A stretch of DNA of 64,000 nt from Diatrype stigma (GCA_022225965.2 JAKJXP020000002.1:1116001-1180000), one strand, 5' to 3'. Counted from the stretch's first letter, positions 31,773-43,894 are shown. Notes: a model not told the origin generated them from the letters alone. Made by a program: numbers and translations.

Positions 31773-34700
31773 ATGAGGGTTCTCCACGGCGCCGCCACCG
31801 CGCTCCTAGCCACAGTTACGGGCAGTCTCGCAGCCTCGACTCGCGGCCCAGCCGCCGTGCCCAAGGCCTACTTCGTCCAGTTACACCAGACAGGAACCAT
31901 AGCCGGCCGCGGTGCGACGCCTCTATCGCTCGTCGACAAGGCGGCCGAGGCGTCCGTACCGCTCAACGTGCGGTACGAGTTCAACAACGCCGACGTCTTC
32001 CACGGCCTGTCTGTGACCCTAGAAGACGACGCCCACGTGGGCGTGTTGCGCGACCTGCCGGAAGTGGCCGACATCTTCCCCGTGCGCGAGATTCCCCGCC
32101 CGGAGGCCCAGCTCCCCGAGCTCCAGGACCCGTCGAGCAGCAGCAGTGGCGCTGACGCCGACCCGTCGTGGTGGTCGAACCTGACGCTGTCGATCAACAG
32201 CCCCCCGAACAGGAGGGCACCCGGGTCGAACTCGGCAGCATCATCGAATGGATCGAGCGCCAACTTCAACAGCCCGCACAGCATGACGAGTGTCGACCGC
32301 TTGCACCAAGCAGGCATTCGGGGCAAGGGCGTCCGGGTCGCCGTGATTGACACCGGCGTCGACTGGCGGCATCCCGCGCTCGGCGGCTGCTTCGGCCCCG
32401 GCTGCAAGATCGAGTTCGGGTACGACTTTGTCGGAGACGATTACGGAAGTGGGAGCGCGCCGAATCCTAAACCTGACCCGATAGCGACGTGCTTCGATGG
32501 GTTTCACGGAACGCACGTGACAGGTGTGTAGTTATTTTACATGAAGCTCCCAGTTCCCCGTAAGCCATGCGCAGTGCAGTCATTTGGATCAAGCTCCTAC
32601 CGTTTCTTTCTATTTTTAACTTTGGTATTAGGCATCATCGGAATGGAAGTCCCCTCAAACTCCTCCGTCTTCACGGGCCTCGTTGGCGTGGCTCCCGAGG
32701 CGACGCTGGGGATGTACCGCGTGTTCGGATGTACCGGCGGTGCGGGTGACGACGGCATCCTTGCCGCGATGCAGCGAGCCGTCGATGACGGCGCCGACGT
32801 CGTCAGCATGTCCCTAGGCGAGCCGGGACTCTGGAGCGGGTACCCGTATTCGGCCATTCCTGCCGCGGCCGCCGCGCTGAGGCAGAAGGGCGTTGCCGTC
32901 ATTGCTGCTGCCGGTAACTACGGCAGCTCGGCTCCCTTCTATACCGAAATTCCCGGCAATGCCGAGGGCGTGCTCTCGATCGCGTCCGTCGAGAACTCCC
33001 AGTTCCCCACATACCCCGTCCGCGACTCGAACGGGCACGAATTCCGCTACGCCGCGCTGTACCCTTTCCCCGAGGGCGACTATCCGGTCGTGTGGGCGAG
33101 CCGGGGGAACAACTCCGGCTATGACGACTACGGCTGCACCACTGCGAGCTATCCGTCGGCGGACTCGCTGGAGCACCCCATTGAGGATTGCATCGTGGTC
33201 TCGCGGCGCGGGCTGTGCACTCTGACCCAAATTCAGTCAGCGGCGGCTGCAGCCAATTTCTCACAGGTTCTGACGTTCCCGGATCCCGGCGTCGACAACG
33301 TCTTCATCGATGGCTACGGAGTAGCTACGCCGGCATTGACTGCGGACGGGGGTATCTATAACTTCGGGAACACACTTGATGATGCGCTTCTGAAGGCAGA
33401 GGGCAGCTCGGATTATGTGTTGTCTGTGACAAGCGGGCAGGTCAGCTTAGTCGACCAGATCGGCGGCGGTTTTCCGAATAACTTCAGCAGCGTCGGTAAG
33501 TCTGAATCCCCACGTGTTCTGCTCCTCGTCTGTATCTGCATAGTGAGTTCTCTCGCTAACATGTCTCAATGCAGGCCCCACGAGTGACTTCAAGCTGAAG
33601 CCTCAGCTCTCTGGGCCCGGTGGTTCTATCTTGTCCACCTACCCGCTAACGGCGAAGAGCCCCGGGTTTGGCATCATCAGTGGCACCTCCATGTCCACCC
33701 CCTATGTGTCCGGCGTCTTCGCTCTGATCAAATCGCACAATCCCTCGCTATCAATCGGTGAGATATTCGCCCTGATGCAGACGAGCGCCAAGACTTTGGA
33801 CATGTTCAACTTCCCGGGCGTGTCTCCTGCTGCGCAACAGGGGGCAGGCCTCATCCAAGCCTACAACGCAATCTTCCAGAGCTCGACGGTGTCAGTAGGC
33901 GAGATCAATCTCTCGCTGGACGGAACCACATCCGGAAACTTTACTATCCACAACCCTTCAGCCGATGCCGTAGACTATACCTTGGATCATACCCCGGCCA
34001 ACGGGATGGCCTACTTCCCAGAGGGATCCACTCGGCCGAACCAGACCGGCTACACAGACTACATCTACCACCATCTAACGCCGCTCTCCTTCTCGGCTAG
34101 CCTCAGTTTGAAAGTAGAGGGGAGTGACGCCTCCCAGGATAGTAGTAGTGCAGTGACGACGACTATCGGAGCAGGCGAGTCTCAGACGGTATTCTTCGAC
34201 ATCCGCGCCCCCGAGGGGCTCGCCCTCAAAGACGTGCCCGTGGCCTCGGGCTTCATCGGCATTTCCTCCTCGCGGAACGAGAGCCTCTCGATCCCTTACA
34301 TCGGCCCGGCCTACGACTACACCGGCGACGACGCGGTGCCGTTCGGCATGCGGCCGCTCACGGACGCAGACCGTGCGGACGCGTGGGCCCCGACGCGCGA
34401 TATCTTCGCCGCGCCGGAGGTGTACGTGGGCACGGACAGGCACGACATGGGCGACTACCGGGCGTTCACCCTCAACGGGTCGGACGTGCCCGTGACGTAC
34501 ATGACGACGACACAAGCAGCGCAGTGGAACCGCGTCGACATCGTGCGGGCCTCGACCAACTTCACCCCTACGTACTACGGGTACGATCCTTCGAAGCAGC
34601 TCCCGGGCAACCTGACGGAGCCCGACATCGCTGACAACGGCACCTTCGGCGGCGTGTCGCTCATCGGCGTCCTCTTCGCGGAGAGCGGGACCATGCCCGT

Positions 34701-34896
34701 GGCCCTCGTCAATGGTGTCTGGGATTTCCCGCCCCAGTCGATCGACCCGCCCGGATACTCGCTGCCCCTGAAGAAAGGTTCATACCGGCTCATCATGCGC
34801 TGCCTTCGCTTTGGGCGCGATGAGAACGATGCCAGCGCCTGGGATAGTTGGATGAGTGGGGTCATTGACGTGTCGCGGGATGTTACGTTTGGGTAA
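31773..34896 (+). CDS. Secreted subtilisin-like serine protease (S8, Vpr-like)
   Basis: Three exons, 31773-32523, 32632-33495 and 33575-34896, give 978 residues. Both introns are phase 1 and rejoin Gly codons (HGTHVT-G-IIGME and NNFSSV-G-PTSDF). A signal peptide (RVLHGAATALLATVTGSLAAS) and an inhibitor-I9-like propeptide (YFVQLHQTGTI...EDDAHVGVLRDLPEVADIFPV) precede the peptidase domain. The catalytic triad is complete: Asp193 in VAVIDTGVDW, His245 in FHGTHVTG, and Ser577 in SGTSMSTPYVSG, with Asn in AAGNYG as oxyanion residue. A PA-like insertion occupies about residues 370-500. The C-terminal 380 residues are an Fn3_5-type region rich in N-glycosylation sequons. It should act outside the cell, degrading protein for nutrition or host interaction. 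The stop lies 178 bp from that of the converging GH128 gene. Confidence 0.93.
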
Positions 34897-35074
34897 TGAG
34901 ATAGTTGAGCTGAGATGAGAGCCGGGACACTACTTATGTATATTACCTTCCAGCGACCTTTCTGGATTTGCTGATGATCATGTCTTATAATTAACACTCA
35001 CAAGAGGTAGTCTTACAACTTACAAAGATCTGACTTTTTTCGCGCAAATTCCAGATTGAAATCATACTTTAACT

Positions 35075-36211
35075 CTATATGTTTAGGTAGTTCCAAAATG
35101 CCCCTACAAGCGCAGCACTCAAGTACGTACCCAGGATACGTCCTACGTCAACACTCGCAGCAATGCTCTCGTCACCACTCTGTTCATCACTATTATCGCC
35201 GTCCTCTTGGCTACCCCCATTATAGTCATCCCCATCCAGATCCCCTTCGTTGTTATCATCATCATCATCCTCGGGTGGCGGAGGAGGATCTCGCCCTTTG
35301 TCTCCGGCTTGAAAGCCATTAGCTTCGCCACCAAGGTACAAAGCCCCAATGTCGGTCAACCCGCCATCGGCCTGGAACAAAGCGACACCAGTGCCCGTCC
35401 ACTCATTCGCCTGCTGGGGTCTGAAGGTCCCAAACCAGGCGTAATGCTTGACGTACCCCAGACCATCTAGGTAGGGAAGAGCCTGCTCCATCATGGCCAG
35501 GTTGGCTTCCTCAGGCTCCGCCGGGATCCCCAACTCCTTTACCCATATCTCGAGGTCGTATTCGCTCTCAAATCCATGCTGCCCGCCGTTGACGTACAAG
35601 TCGACGAGCTGGCCGAGCCACCACGCCAGGCCCCCGAGGTCGCCGTACCAGTGCGCTACCACAAAGTCCGTGGGACAGCCGTCCTCCGGGTCAATCTCTC
35701 GGCACGCCAATTCGAAGTCTCGTAACCACTGAAGGCCTCTCTCAGATCCGGTGACGCTTGGATGGGATATCTTAAAGCGCGCCCTCAGAGGTACTATCTG
35801 CTGTATGTAGGCTACGGCAGCTTCTCGCGGTCCAATTGCCGACCCGCCGGAGTCTGTTGTGCCATCGGGCTCATTGAATGTGAAGAGGTGTTTCGAGGCA
35901 TCGGTCAGATTGCTGAGCTTCTCGATGTCCTCCGCCAGATCTCCATCGCCGATGCTATGCAACGTGGGCACAAATTCGATGTCCGACCCGTCTCCCCAGG
36001 GGAAAATCTGCTCCGCTGGTGCCGGAATGGGGGACCACGTGTAATACCATGCTATCGGCGACGAGTTCGAGGACAGCAGTATGTCGTAATCCGAAGACGG
36101 AGTCTCAGGCATGAACGAGATGCCTCGCTTCGAAGTCGCGATCGACTCGGTCGAAACGGCTAACGCGAAGAAGCCCAACACCAAGATGGGGATAGTTATA
36201 AGAGGTCTCAT
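35075..36211 (-). CDS. GH128-like glycosyl hydrolase (Asl1-type cell-wall glucanase)
   Basis: Single exon, 378 residues from the ATG 36211; the frame upstream has no other ATG. A signal peptide (RPLITIPILVLGFFALAVS) is followed by KRGISFMPE and then WYYTWSPIPA and FVPTLHSIGD, typical of the PF11790 glycosyl-hydrolase catalytic core. LFTFNEPDG (about residue 113-121) carries the likely acid/base Glu, and IWVKELGIP (about residue 223-231) the likely nucleophile Glu. YVKHYAWFGTF completes the barrel. Family GH128 enzymes cut beta-1,3-glucan, and yeast Asl1 is a cell-wall protein. The tail (about 295-345) is Pro- then Asp/Glu-rich, and a weak C-terminal hydrophobic stretch (ILGTYLSAALVGAFWNYL) suggests a possible GPI signal. 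Converges with the protease gene. Confidence 0.88.
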   Translation of the reverse strand: MRPLITIPILVLGFFALAVSTESIATSKRGISFMPETPSSDYDILLSSNSSPIAWYYTWSPIPAPAEQIFPWGDGSDIEFVPTLHSIGDGDLAEDIEKLSNLTDASKHLFTFNEPDGTTDSGGSAIGPREAAVAYIQQIVPLRARFKISHPSVTGSERGLQWLRDFELACREIDPEDGCPTDFVVAHWYGDLGGLAWWLGQLVDLYVNGGQHGFESEYDLEIWVKELGIPAEPEEANLAMMEQALPYLDGLGYVKHYAWFGTFRPQQANEWTGTGVALFQADGGLTDIGALYLGGEANGFQAGDKGRDPPPPPEDDDDDNNEGDLDGDDYNGGSQEDGDNSDEQSGDESIAASVDVGRILGTYLSAALVGAFWNYLNI

Positions 36212-37595
36212 GTCCCCTTTAATATACACCGAGAACGATTATTCGAGTTGTTTTGACACTGTCTATATCGTCGGGTAGACAAGTCATAGTGAATGTAGCT
36301 AAATCTAGGCAAGATGTTGGGGTTTGTCCGTTGTTCAGGACTGATGCAACCACGCAAACTTGCGCTAAGGTTAAAGGGGCATGACAACATCTCCCACGCT
36401 TGGCAGCGGCAAAACCGTAAAGGAACACTACGTAGTAAGGACCAATTGCAACAACTCCCTTAATCTTGTAGGGTAAGCGATGAGGTCACCAATGAAAATC
36501 CGTGGCTGGATGTTTGTCCCAGAATCCGGCTATATACCGGTTTGCGCGGGTCTTTTCAGTGTCTTCTCGACGCCTGCGTTGGTTCCCTCGTCGAATGTCG
36601 CACGGTTTACTCGAATCTCAATTTTCTGCTCTGAGATGTCGATTCACATAATATAGTGTAAAGTTCGTTTAGTACCAATACTCACAACGAACCGTATAGC
36701 ATAACAGAAGCCCAGGGGCAGAAGATAGTCGGCTGGAAGAATGGGGATATGTTGGCCGAAATCACAAAAAGGCTGTCAAATCGTTGTGCATTATGTGTAT
36801 CGGTGCTCTAAGAAGTCAAATGGGGACTACGGGGATCGTATTCAAGGTTTTACTATACAGCTACTCAAGCGACAGAAACGACTTTGAATCAGGGTGTGAG
36901 CAGCCACCACTGACTTGGAGGGGTTGATTACCCCTGAGGCTAGTATATCGGTGGCGCACGGCGCTCGGGATTTCCCTACTGCCCATACCGAAGGTGTATA
37001 CAGCAGGAATCTCGGGATTTCGGGCTTGTAAGAATACCCTTCCTTTTACATTGACAGTTATGCTAGATAATACAGTTTAGGCAATACAGAAGAATTAAAG
37101 GGAACGCTAGTGAGCTTCTTTACACGGGGTTTGTGACAATAACCGAGACCTCCAGTTTTACACACGTCTTGATAACGAGAGCATTAGCTTGACCAGACCC
37201 TCGATCTCCAAATATTTGGCAAGCCAACATGTTGTTGCATTGTTCTGTCCTTGTTGAACTTCAATCTAAACAAAGGCATTGTTCTGTAGTATCGGTTCGG
37301 TTGAAACACTGCTGTTAAGGAACACTGAACGACCATTGAGTATGCAACAAAGGTGACGTTTGAACCGATCCATCCAGCCTACGGAAACAAAAACATTTTT
37401 CGAAAGGTCCAACTATCTTCGAACGGTTGAAGTGTAATATATAATGAGCCCGCGCGTCTCTTCTTCGTCCCGACTGATGCACACACACTCGCACGCACAC
37501 TCGCACGCACACTCGCACGCACACTCGCACACTCAATATAAACCCTCAACTACGACACATCAATTCCAAACCATCATTCTAAAAACTCGGTCACC
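36212..37595. other. Divergent intergenic, GH128 gene to SAP gene
   Basis: 1.4 kb with upstream regions of two divergent genes. The SAP-gene side contains a 12-bp tandem array (37489-37532) and an ATATAAACC motif at about 37537. No other gene is seen. Confidence 0.5.
37489..37532. repeat. 12-bp tandem repeat in leader of SAP gene
   Basis: About 3.7 perfect copies of TCGCACGCACAC, ending 64 bp before the start codon at 37596. It is likely in the promoter or 5' leader. Confidence 0.8.
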
Positions 37596-39031
37596 ATGGT
37601 TTCCAAGGACGATTTGTATCTGGTGCCGACCGCAAGCCTCAGGGCTCACCTGGCGCGGCTCGAGATGCTCCAAGGAGGCACGCGTACCGAGCTGGTCGAC
37701 AGGCTATGGCAAGCCATGAATGTCTACGAGAATGATTACAACTCCGATGAAGAGGACTTGGAGGACACGGAGCGCGAGGCCTTGATTGCCGAGTGCCGTG
37801 CTCGCGGCTTACGCATTGTGGGTGCCTCCGGCGACATGCGTGCTAGACTCCGGCGGGATCACAACCGTCGGAAGCGGCATGCGGTGGCGCGAACACCCAC
37901 GCCGCACAGGATCACCAAACGGACCACTCTAGCATCCCAGATTCGAGAAAGGGTTAAGAGATTCCTTCGTATGAGCCCGGTGCCGTCCCCCGAGACAGCG
38001 ACTCGGCCTAGTCCTTCGCAGAGATACAAGTGCTCATGTCGCTGCGCAGGATGCGAATGCAATGGGTCCTCCTCAAGCCAGGATGGCACGAGCATAGAGG
38101 GCTCGTCTACTACGACGAACAGCCCATTCACTTGGAGCCCTCAGATCCCAAGTGGCGAGCCCATGGACCTGGATGATCTTACGGGCAACAGCAAGCGAAC
38201 TTGCAGCCTCGGAAAGCGGAGTGACACAGTCACGGAGGACCCTACGGCAGCGAACAGCCAGCGTACCTGTGACCGTGGGACCGCGAGTGACGTGGTTATG
38301 GTGAACGAGATGACGACACACCGCGAACACGCCCCCAGCTCTACATTGGAAGAAGCTAGCCCGTGTCCGGGATTTTACACGCCCGCTACATCGCCAAGTC
38401 CGCCGCCATCCCCACGTGCGACCGGCAACTGCAAGGGAACGGGAACGGCGGTCAACGAGCCTGGACCCTGTAGTCTCAAGCGGCGCCGGAGCGAAGCCGA
38501 TCCTGACGAGGAGGAGGAGCATAGCCAGCCTCGCCGGCTCAAGGTGTGTGACCGAGGCTCGGCAGGGGACGATACGCCGTCGGTTAGCTTGCCGAATGTG
38601 CCTCAGGAGGAGAACATCACTTGCTTCGGCATATCATCTGCACCCCCTCCGATGTGCGATGCGGCGACGTCAATGACGGACTCGCCCTCGCTACTTCCTG
38701 TGGCTTCAGCCGAATGCCGCCGATTATGCGCGCACCTGGGTTGCCACCATACACCGGTCGCACGCGATTGCCGCCAGACACGGTCTGCGCCTTACCACCT
38801 CCGCAGACGGGTCGTCCCCGTCTCCCACCGTGGATGCTCGCCCCATACGTGCCTCCACGCACGGGTTATAAAGGCCAGGTGGTCATAAAGGGGCATTTCC
38901 CCTCCCTTTTCGTAAGTGGCGCCCTTCTACCCCCTTTCTCCACTACTCCTGTCTGGCCTCTCAAGGCTTTTTCCCGCTCATGGGTATTGCAAATGCCTTT
39001 GTTTGACTGCTTCTATTGTTTGACCACATAA
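37596..39031 (+). CDS. SAP-domain-like protein with proline-rich C-terminus
   Basis: ATG in CACCATGG context. The N-terminus has two SAP-like helix-extended-loop-helix motifs: LRAHLARLEMLQGGTRTELVDRLWQA (about residues 14-39) and LIAECRARGLRIVGASGDMRARLRRD (about 64-89). Such motifs bind DNA in nuclear proteins. The middle is Ser/Thr/Pro-rich with a Cys cluster (YKCSCRCAGCEC, about 148-159) and a basic patch (LKRRRSEADPDEEEE). The unspliced frame ends at 38886-38888, but its last 80 residues look non-coding in style. A 56-bp intron, GTGCGA...CTTCAG (38654-38709), moves translation into a frame reading APPPIRMPPIMRAPGLPPYTG and further PP repeats to a stop at 39029-39031. That model (37596-38653 joined to 38710-39031) gives 459 residues and is preferred, though the donor is weak. 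Confidence 0.65.
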
Positions 39032-40059
39032 TCTACTCACTTGAGGATATCGAGGCGTAAAGGAAGAAAATAAAACGAAAACACAGAATTCCGCCCCTGA
39101 AATAGGGGTGTGATCTGCGGCATAAGCCACCTCTAAATGGCAAGTAGATTTTTGGACGAGCAGGATTTTTGGATAGGTAGAATTTTGGGTAAATAAAGTC
39201 TTTTACAAATAAATGAATTCAGTTCGTATAATATCTATTGAAATTCCAACGTAGGTGACACTTAAGACGAATGAACTTATGTGACAATATGATTACCGTC
39301 AGGGGCTCCTCCACGGTAGATGCTAAGTAAAGGGGTCTACGGCGAAAAGAACTTGTGCTGATGAGGTTGCTATTACTTCTGCTTGCGGTAAACAACGCGA
39401 GTCTGGCTGTGCAGCCCAGTTAAGGTGATAGTACTGACATCCTGGTCCCGAGAGAAGAGTGGTGCATGGTGTAAGTAACAAAACATTGATATAAGTAAAC
39501 ACTCTGTTGGGTGGGCGGTGGTTTAGTCATCTACCCACACCAGTATATAGTCTAGCTCTTACACTCACTTTCACAGCTCGATTCCATCCATCTACACATA
39601 CCGATTATCCCTTCATTCCTTTCTTTCTTATAGGTGATTTACTTTACACCTGCAACACCCTCCTTCGGGATGAATTAATCGATAGTAAAGATACATCTAA
39701 TAATAGACGAGTGCTTAAAGGACGGTCTTTATTTCCCTTTTGTTCTATTTATGTATATCATTTCTGCGATGTTAACAAATTATTGTGCAAACTGGAACCA
39801 TCAAACCTAAGATAGGACAAAGATGTTACCTCAATAAAGGGGCTCTTTCTTGAGAGAGCGGGCCGATTGTTGTTGGATTTGGGCTAGTCGTAGTACATTT
39901 TCCAGGCCATTGTCCAGGCCATTGTCCAGCGAAAACAATGTTTTCGCAAGACAATATAAAGAATGCTGAAACCACATGCGATCTCCTAGCTTAACAGTGG
40001 GATCATAACAGAAAATTTTCAATCTGTAGGGAACACTAACAATCTCTACTACACCCAAT
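39032..40059. other. Intergenic
   Basis: 1 kb without a recognised gene. A tandem TCCAGGCCATTG duplication lies at 39899-39930. Confidence 0.5.
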
Positions 40060-40629
40060 ATGTCAGGTCTTACAGGTAAGGTACAGCGGGCGACTATCCA
40101 GTCGCTTCCAAAGCTCGTTATCCCCAAGGGGAATAGGCCCCAGCCGGAGGAAATAACACCATCTGGTGCAGTGCAATTCCTTGCGTATTGCAGTAAGTAT
40201 AAGCGTGCTCCTCCCTCTAGGGTCGTCAAAATAGCGCCCATCACCAAGCCGGTCCAGCGCTTCGTCAGCGTTGCCGTCGATGTATCAGGGTCCACCACTA
40301 CTACGTCGGCTGAGTCCTTCGTTAGCGCTCCCGACGTTCCGCTCCTTGAAGAAGAAACCGACGATGAGGACATCCCGACGCTCGATTTCGACTGGCGGGA
40401 CCGGCGAGCACTCAGGCACAGGACGCGGGACCTCGAGCACGCGAAGGCCCAGCACGGGCACTGGATCGCGCTACTAAAGGATAATCCTAGGGACAAGAAC
40501 ACACTCCAGCAATGTCAGCACTGGCGGAAGGTGCGCGAGGAGCTCGGCGCCGAGGTCAGGCTAATACCGGACCGGCTACGTAAGCGACGGGAGTTCCGAG
40601 AGGAGTGCAACCGGAAATGGCCAGCATGA
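40060..40629 (+). CDS. Hypothetical protein
   Basis: 189 residues, ATG to TGA, family not recognised. The first half is mixed (PKLVIPKGNRPQPEEITPSG). The acidic stretch LLEEETDDEDIPTLDFDW follows at about residues 94-111. The C-terminal 75 residues are strongly charged and predicted helical (RRALRHRTRDLEHAKAQHGH..., RKVREELGAEVRLIPDRLRK), possibly a coiled coil. An antisense frame of 223 residues overlaps it, but its composition is less protein-like. A neighbouring hypothetical gene follows 500 bp downstream on the same strand. Confidence 0.55.
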   Translation: MSGLTGKVQRATIQSLPKLVIPKGNRPQPEEITPSGAVQFLAYCSKYKRAPPSRVVKIAPITKPVQRFVSVAVDVSGSTTTTSAESFVSAPDVPLLEEETDDEDIPTLDFDWRDRRALRHRTRDLEHAKAQHGHWIALLKDNPRDKNTLQQCQHWRKVREELGAEVRLIPDRLRKRREFREECNRKWPA

Positions 40630-41131
40630 ATGAGAGAAGACTCGTTGTTTGTGTTACGCACTGCTCTTCGTAGAGTACCTAGATAGAGGATGTAGGGGCT
40701 GTGCCCCTGAGACAAAGGCAATAAAAATGTAGTACGAGTATAATTTCTTTGTGGTCGAGGATGTGAGTAATGTAAATATCATCGAATAAAGGAACTTTGT
40801 CGTTCAGCAAACAAACCCATGAAAGTTGTGAAACTTCACAAGGCCATGTGTTCTGGTACAGTAAAGGGGATCGAAGCCCAAACAAAAGATCGCTTCATCA
40901 ATGCTTTTGTTATTATAGACAATATCACACAACAAGCCCCGTGGTACAATTAACATTGTTCAGCCAACGTCTCGAGTCATAAAACGAGTCATAAGAGTGT
41001 GGCCATGGCTTACATATATAATATGGCACAACCTCGTCCCTACCGCAGACGAACTTCCCACAAACCCGAACTTCACACCATTGAACAGAAGCTAGGCGGG
41101 TGAGGGTGCAGACTCTCATCTATCCATTATC
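40630..41131. other. Intergenic with TATA-like motif
   Basis: Short spacer before the gene at 41132. TATATAAT at about 41014-41021 is about 115 bp upstream of that start codon. Confidence 0.5.
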
Positions 41132-42394
41132 ATGTCGACAAGGAAACCCGACGGACCAATGTTTAACACCGTGAACTACGGCGACAAATCAATGGGGGGA
41201 CGCAAGGTCGAAGCACGGGTCCCGGGACGACGCCCGGGCTTGCAAATCGACACCAAGGCAGCGTCAGACAGGACGCGCCCAATTGCCGAAGCGCCCAAGA
41301 CCGGGGGCCTAGCGCGGGATCCGCATGCCCACGAGCTGGACAATCGGGGCTGGTACGATGCGGACACAGACCATCGAGCGGCGGCGCCGTGGGCCACACC
41401 GGAGGCATTCACACCCGTTGGCCCGGAAGGGGCATTCACGCCCATGAGCATGCTGGCCAAGGGGGGATACTTTCCTAGAGCGGAGGGGGCCGCAGCCGTT
41501 CCCAAGAGAAACTCGAACAATAACCGTGGTGGCACTGAGCGGCGACCGACGAGGGGCCGGCTTCAAAGCGCGCCCGCGCAACTGGCCAATCGACGGCAGA
41601 TCTCACACTCGCCGCAGACGTCATCCCCTCTCGCGAGGGACGCGGCGACTGCGACCACGCATGGCAGCCCCCGGCGGCAGACCATGCCGCTGACCCCGGC
41701 GCGGCGGCCGGTCCCGCCCCCGCCATCGAAATCGCTCGCGCCGGAGCTTCTCCACCCGCAGCCGCGGAGCCCCGGGCGGAGCAGCCACAGCCGCAGCAGC
41801 GTAAGCGGGGCCTCACTGAAGCAGTCGGCCGGCTATGCGATCATCAAGGGCGTCGAGGCATTCAAGTCCCTCGCCAGCCGCAGTCACCAGAAGAAGGGGA
41901 AAGACGTCTCCTACCAGGGGCGGCCGTCGCTCGCGGAGGACGCCCTGATGCAGGGAGAGTACGTCCTGTACGCGGCGGACTTCGCGGACATGCAGGCGCG
42001 CGAGGTCTCGAACTTCTCGCCCACGAGCTGCGAGCAGCTGTACCGGGCGACGTCGGACCGGATCGACCCGGCGGAGAAGGAGCGGGCGGCGCGGGCGTTC
42101 GCCGCGCGCCAGCAGGTGCACTACAGCAAGGAGGCGCAGGCGCAGGCTGCGCTGACGCGGCGGGAGACGGAGCGGGCGAAAGCCAGGGCCAAAGCCGGAG
42201 ACGTGTTTAAAGCAACTTCCACTTCTACTTTTGGGTGGAGGATGACCATCGAGGAAGAGAAGGAGCTGTACCGGATGCAAGCCGAAAGCTTGCATGAGGC
42301 ACAAGCGCGCCTCTATATCGAGCAGGAGAAGGACAAGGCGCAGCGGATGGCGCTCGAGCACCCGGAGCGGTATCCGGGCCTCGGGCGGCGGTAA
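41132..42394 (+). CDS. Conserved-style hypothetical protein, basic and disordered
   Basis: Single exon, 420 residues, high GC, family not recognised. The N-terminal third is Gly/Pro/Arg-rich and contains a near-repeat (FTPVGPEGAFTPMSMLAKGGYF). The central part is Ser/Pro/Arg-rich. From about residue 225 a structured segment begins (GYAIIKGVEAFKSLASR, then ALMQGEYVLYAADFADMQAREVSNFSP). The C-terminal 130 residues are Ala/Glu/Lys/Arg-rich helix, likely coiled coil (RRETERAKARAKAGDVF, EEEKELYRMQAESLHEAQARLYIEQEKDKAQ). It has no signal peptide or membrane segment. The helical tail and disordered head suggest a scaffold-like or cytoskeletal role, which is only a guess. Confidence 0.65.
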   Translation: MSTRKPDGPMFNTVNYGDKSMGGRKVEARVPGRRPGLQIDTKAASDRTRPIAEAPKTGGLARDPHAHELDNRGWYDADTDHRAAAPWATPEAFTPVGPEGAFTPMSMLAKGGYFPRAEGAAAVPKRNSNNNRGGTERRPTRGRLQSAPAQLANRRQISHSPQTSSPLARDAATATTHGSPRRQTMPLTPARRPVPPPPSKSLAPELLHPQPRSPGRSSHSRSSVSGASLKQSAGYAIIKGVEAFKSLASRSHQKKGKDVSYQGRPSLAEDALMQGEYVLYAADFADMQAREVSNFSPTSCEQLYRATSDRIDPAEKERAARAFAARQQVHYSKEAQAQAALTRRETERAKARAKAGDVFKATSTSTFGWRMTIEEEKELYRMQAESLHEAQARLYIEQEKDKAQRMALEHPERYPGLGRR

Positions 42395-43884
42395 AGTCGT
42401 CGGCTGATTGCTAAACACAGGGCGGGCCCAATGTCGTTTTGGTAGGGAAGAGCGAGGCGCAAGGGGGGGACTGCTACATCTTGGAATAGAGGCATGTGGG
42501 GGGGTTTTTTTTTGGGGAGAGGGGGGTTTGTATCTTTTTGTCTTACGGTTACACGTAGTTTCGATTCGATATGAGGTTTCTGGTGTAAAGTGCTACTATA
42601 TGAAGGACTGGCTAATAATTTCCATGTTTGAAGATTGGTGTGACCCATTGCTAATCTTTTTCCGTACGACATCGCCGGGGCGTATTGGGGACCTAGGTAT
42701 AAGGTAATCTCATCATCCCGTGTAGAACCAGGCAGCTTTCGATATACCTAGATGAGAGTTTGGATTCAGACAGAATCTTGTCTATGATCCTTACCTGTGT
42801 CATTGAAATGGGTGGAGCTGTAGTCGTGCTTCTGTCGCGGCTTACACATGCACCTAGGTAAGCTTTGGTGTAGGACTGGCTTGTATGACGGTTCCTCGAG
42901 TGCGAAGATGAGGATACGACCTTGAAGAACATCTATCAGTCGAAGTCGCCACGTGGGCCGAGTCCCAATATTTGAACTGCGCCTCGTAAACCTGGACAAA
43001 AACGAAACAGCCGAAGGAAAAAATAGAAACCTATGTATCAAGAATGGACTCCTCGAAATACCATGTACGCATCGCATCGCATCACTGACCAAGACCATGA
43101 TCTACAGCAATGTCTGTGTGGCTGCATATCGGCAGGATTGGCCCTTGCATGAACTTTTGATCGTGCAGCGTTTCCCACGTGAACATGGCGACGAACCCCA
43201 GCTTAACCGGGATCAGGCACGAGCCAACGCTTGTTTTACTCGCTCTGTGGAGTCCAGGCCGCCGCCCTTCAGGGGCTCGCGGGCTGGCGTAATACATATT
43301 ACCAAATCCCGCCATTTCACTACAATGACGTCCTCGCCCTCGCCAACCTCGGCATGTGCGACTAGGGAGGGGGGTGGCAGAGTTGAGACCGAGGCTACCT
43401 ATGCAATCTCTCACATCGTTACATGCTCGGGTAACGATACGAAGGAAAAGACAAACTTACGGACGTTGCTGGCTGTCCGCAGATTCGGTAGGTAACCCAG
43501 TTCACTTTGGGATGACTGCTCAGGGAGGAAGAGACGACGAAGTCTTGGTTGAAGATTAGGTATTCGCTCTGTGCTACGCAGGTATGGTGTAGCTAAGTAG
43601 TTAGAGACCGAAACCGACACGGGATTTGTACGAAATCAAATACCGGGAGAGCCACTCTGGGGCCAGGCTGGGTAGCTACGATAACTAACTAATTAACGAC
43701 TTCGTGCTAGTGGTGACATGCGGCTGAAGACCCTCCCTTGAGCGGCACAGGTCAACGTCGGCATTGCCTTTAAGGTGACAAGGTAAACCCCACGAGGGAA
43801 AGAAGCAAGGACGATTCACGAATATCTGCTGGCACAACGCGCGGCGTCGCCAAGGATGCGGAGATGGTAGTTGATACATGATTT
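42395..43884. other. Intergenic
   Basis: 1.5 kb between a hypothetical gene and the MITE. G- and T-runs lie at about 42499-42525. A 180-residue frame at 42953-43495 has no recognisable domain and is not called. Confidence 0.45.
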
Positions 43885-43894
43885 GGTGATAAGC

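Noticed and set aside
39831..40502. 223-residue antisense frame overlapping the hypothetical gene at 40060
   Set aside because: No recognisable domain. The plus-strand frame has a more protein-like charged helical C-terminus, so the antisense frame is taken as a shadow.
42953..43495. 180-residue plus-strand frame
   Set aside because: Composition is irregular, there is no domain, and it lies in sequence with no splice or promoter support.
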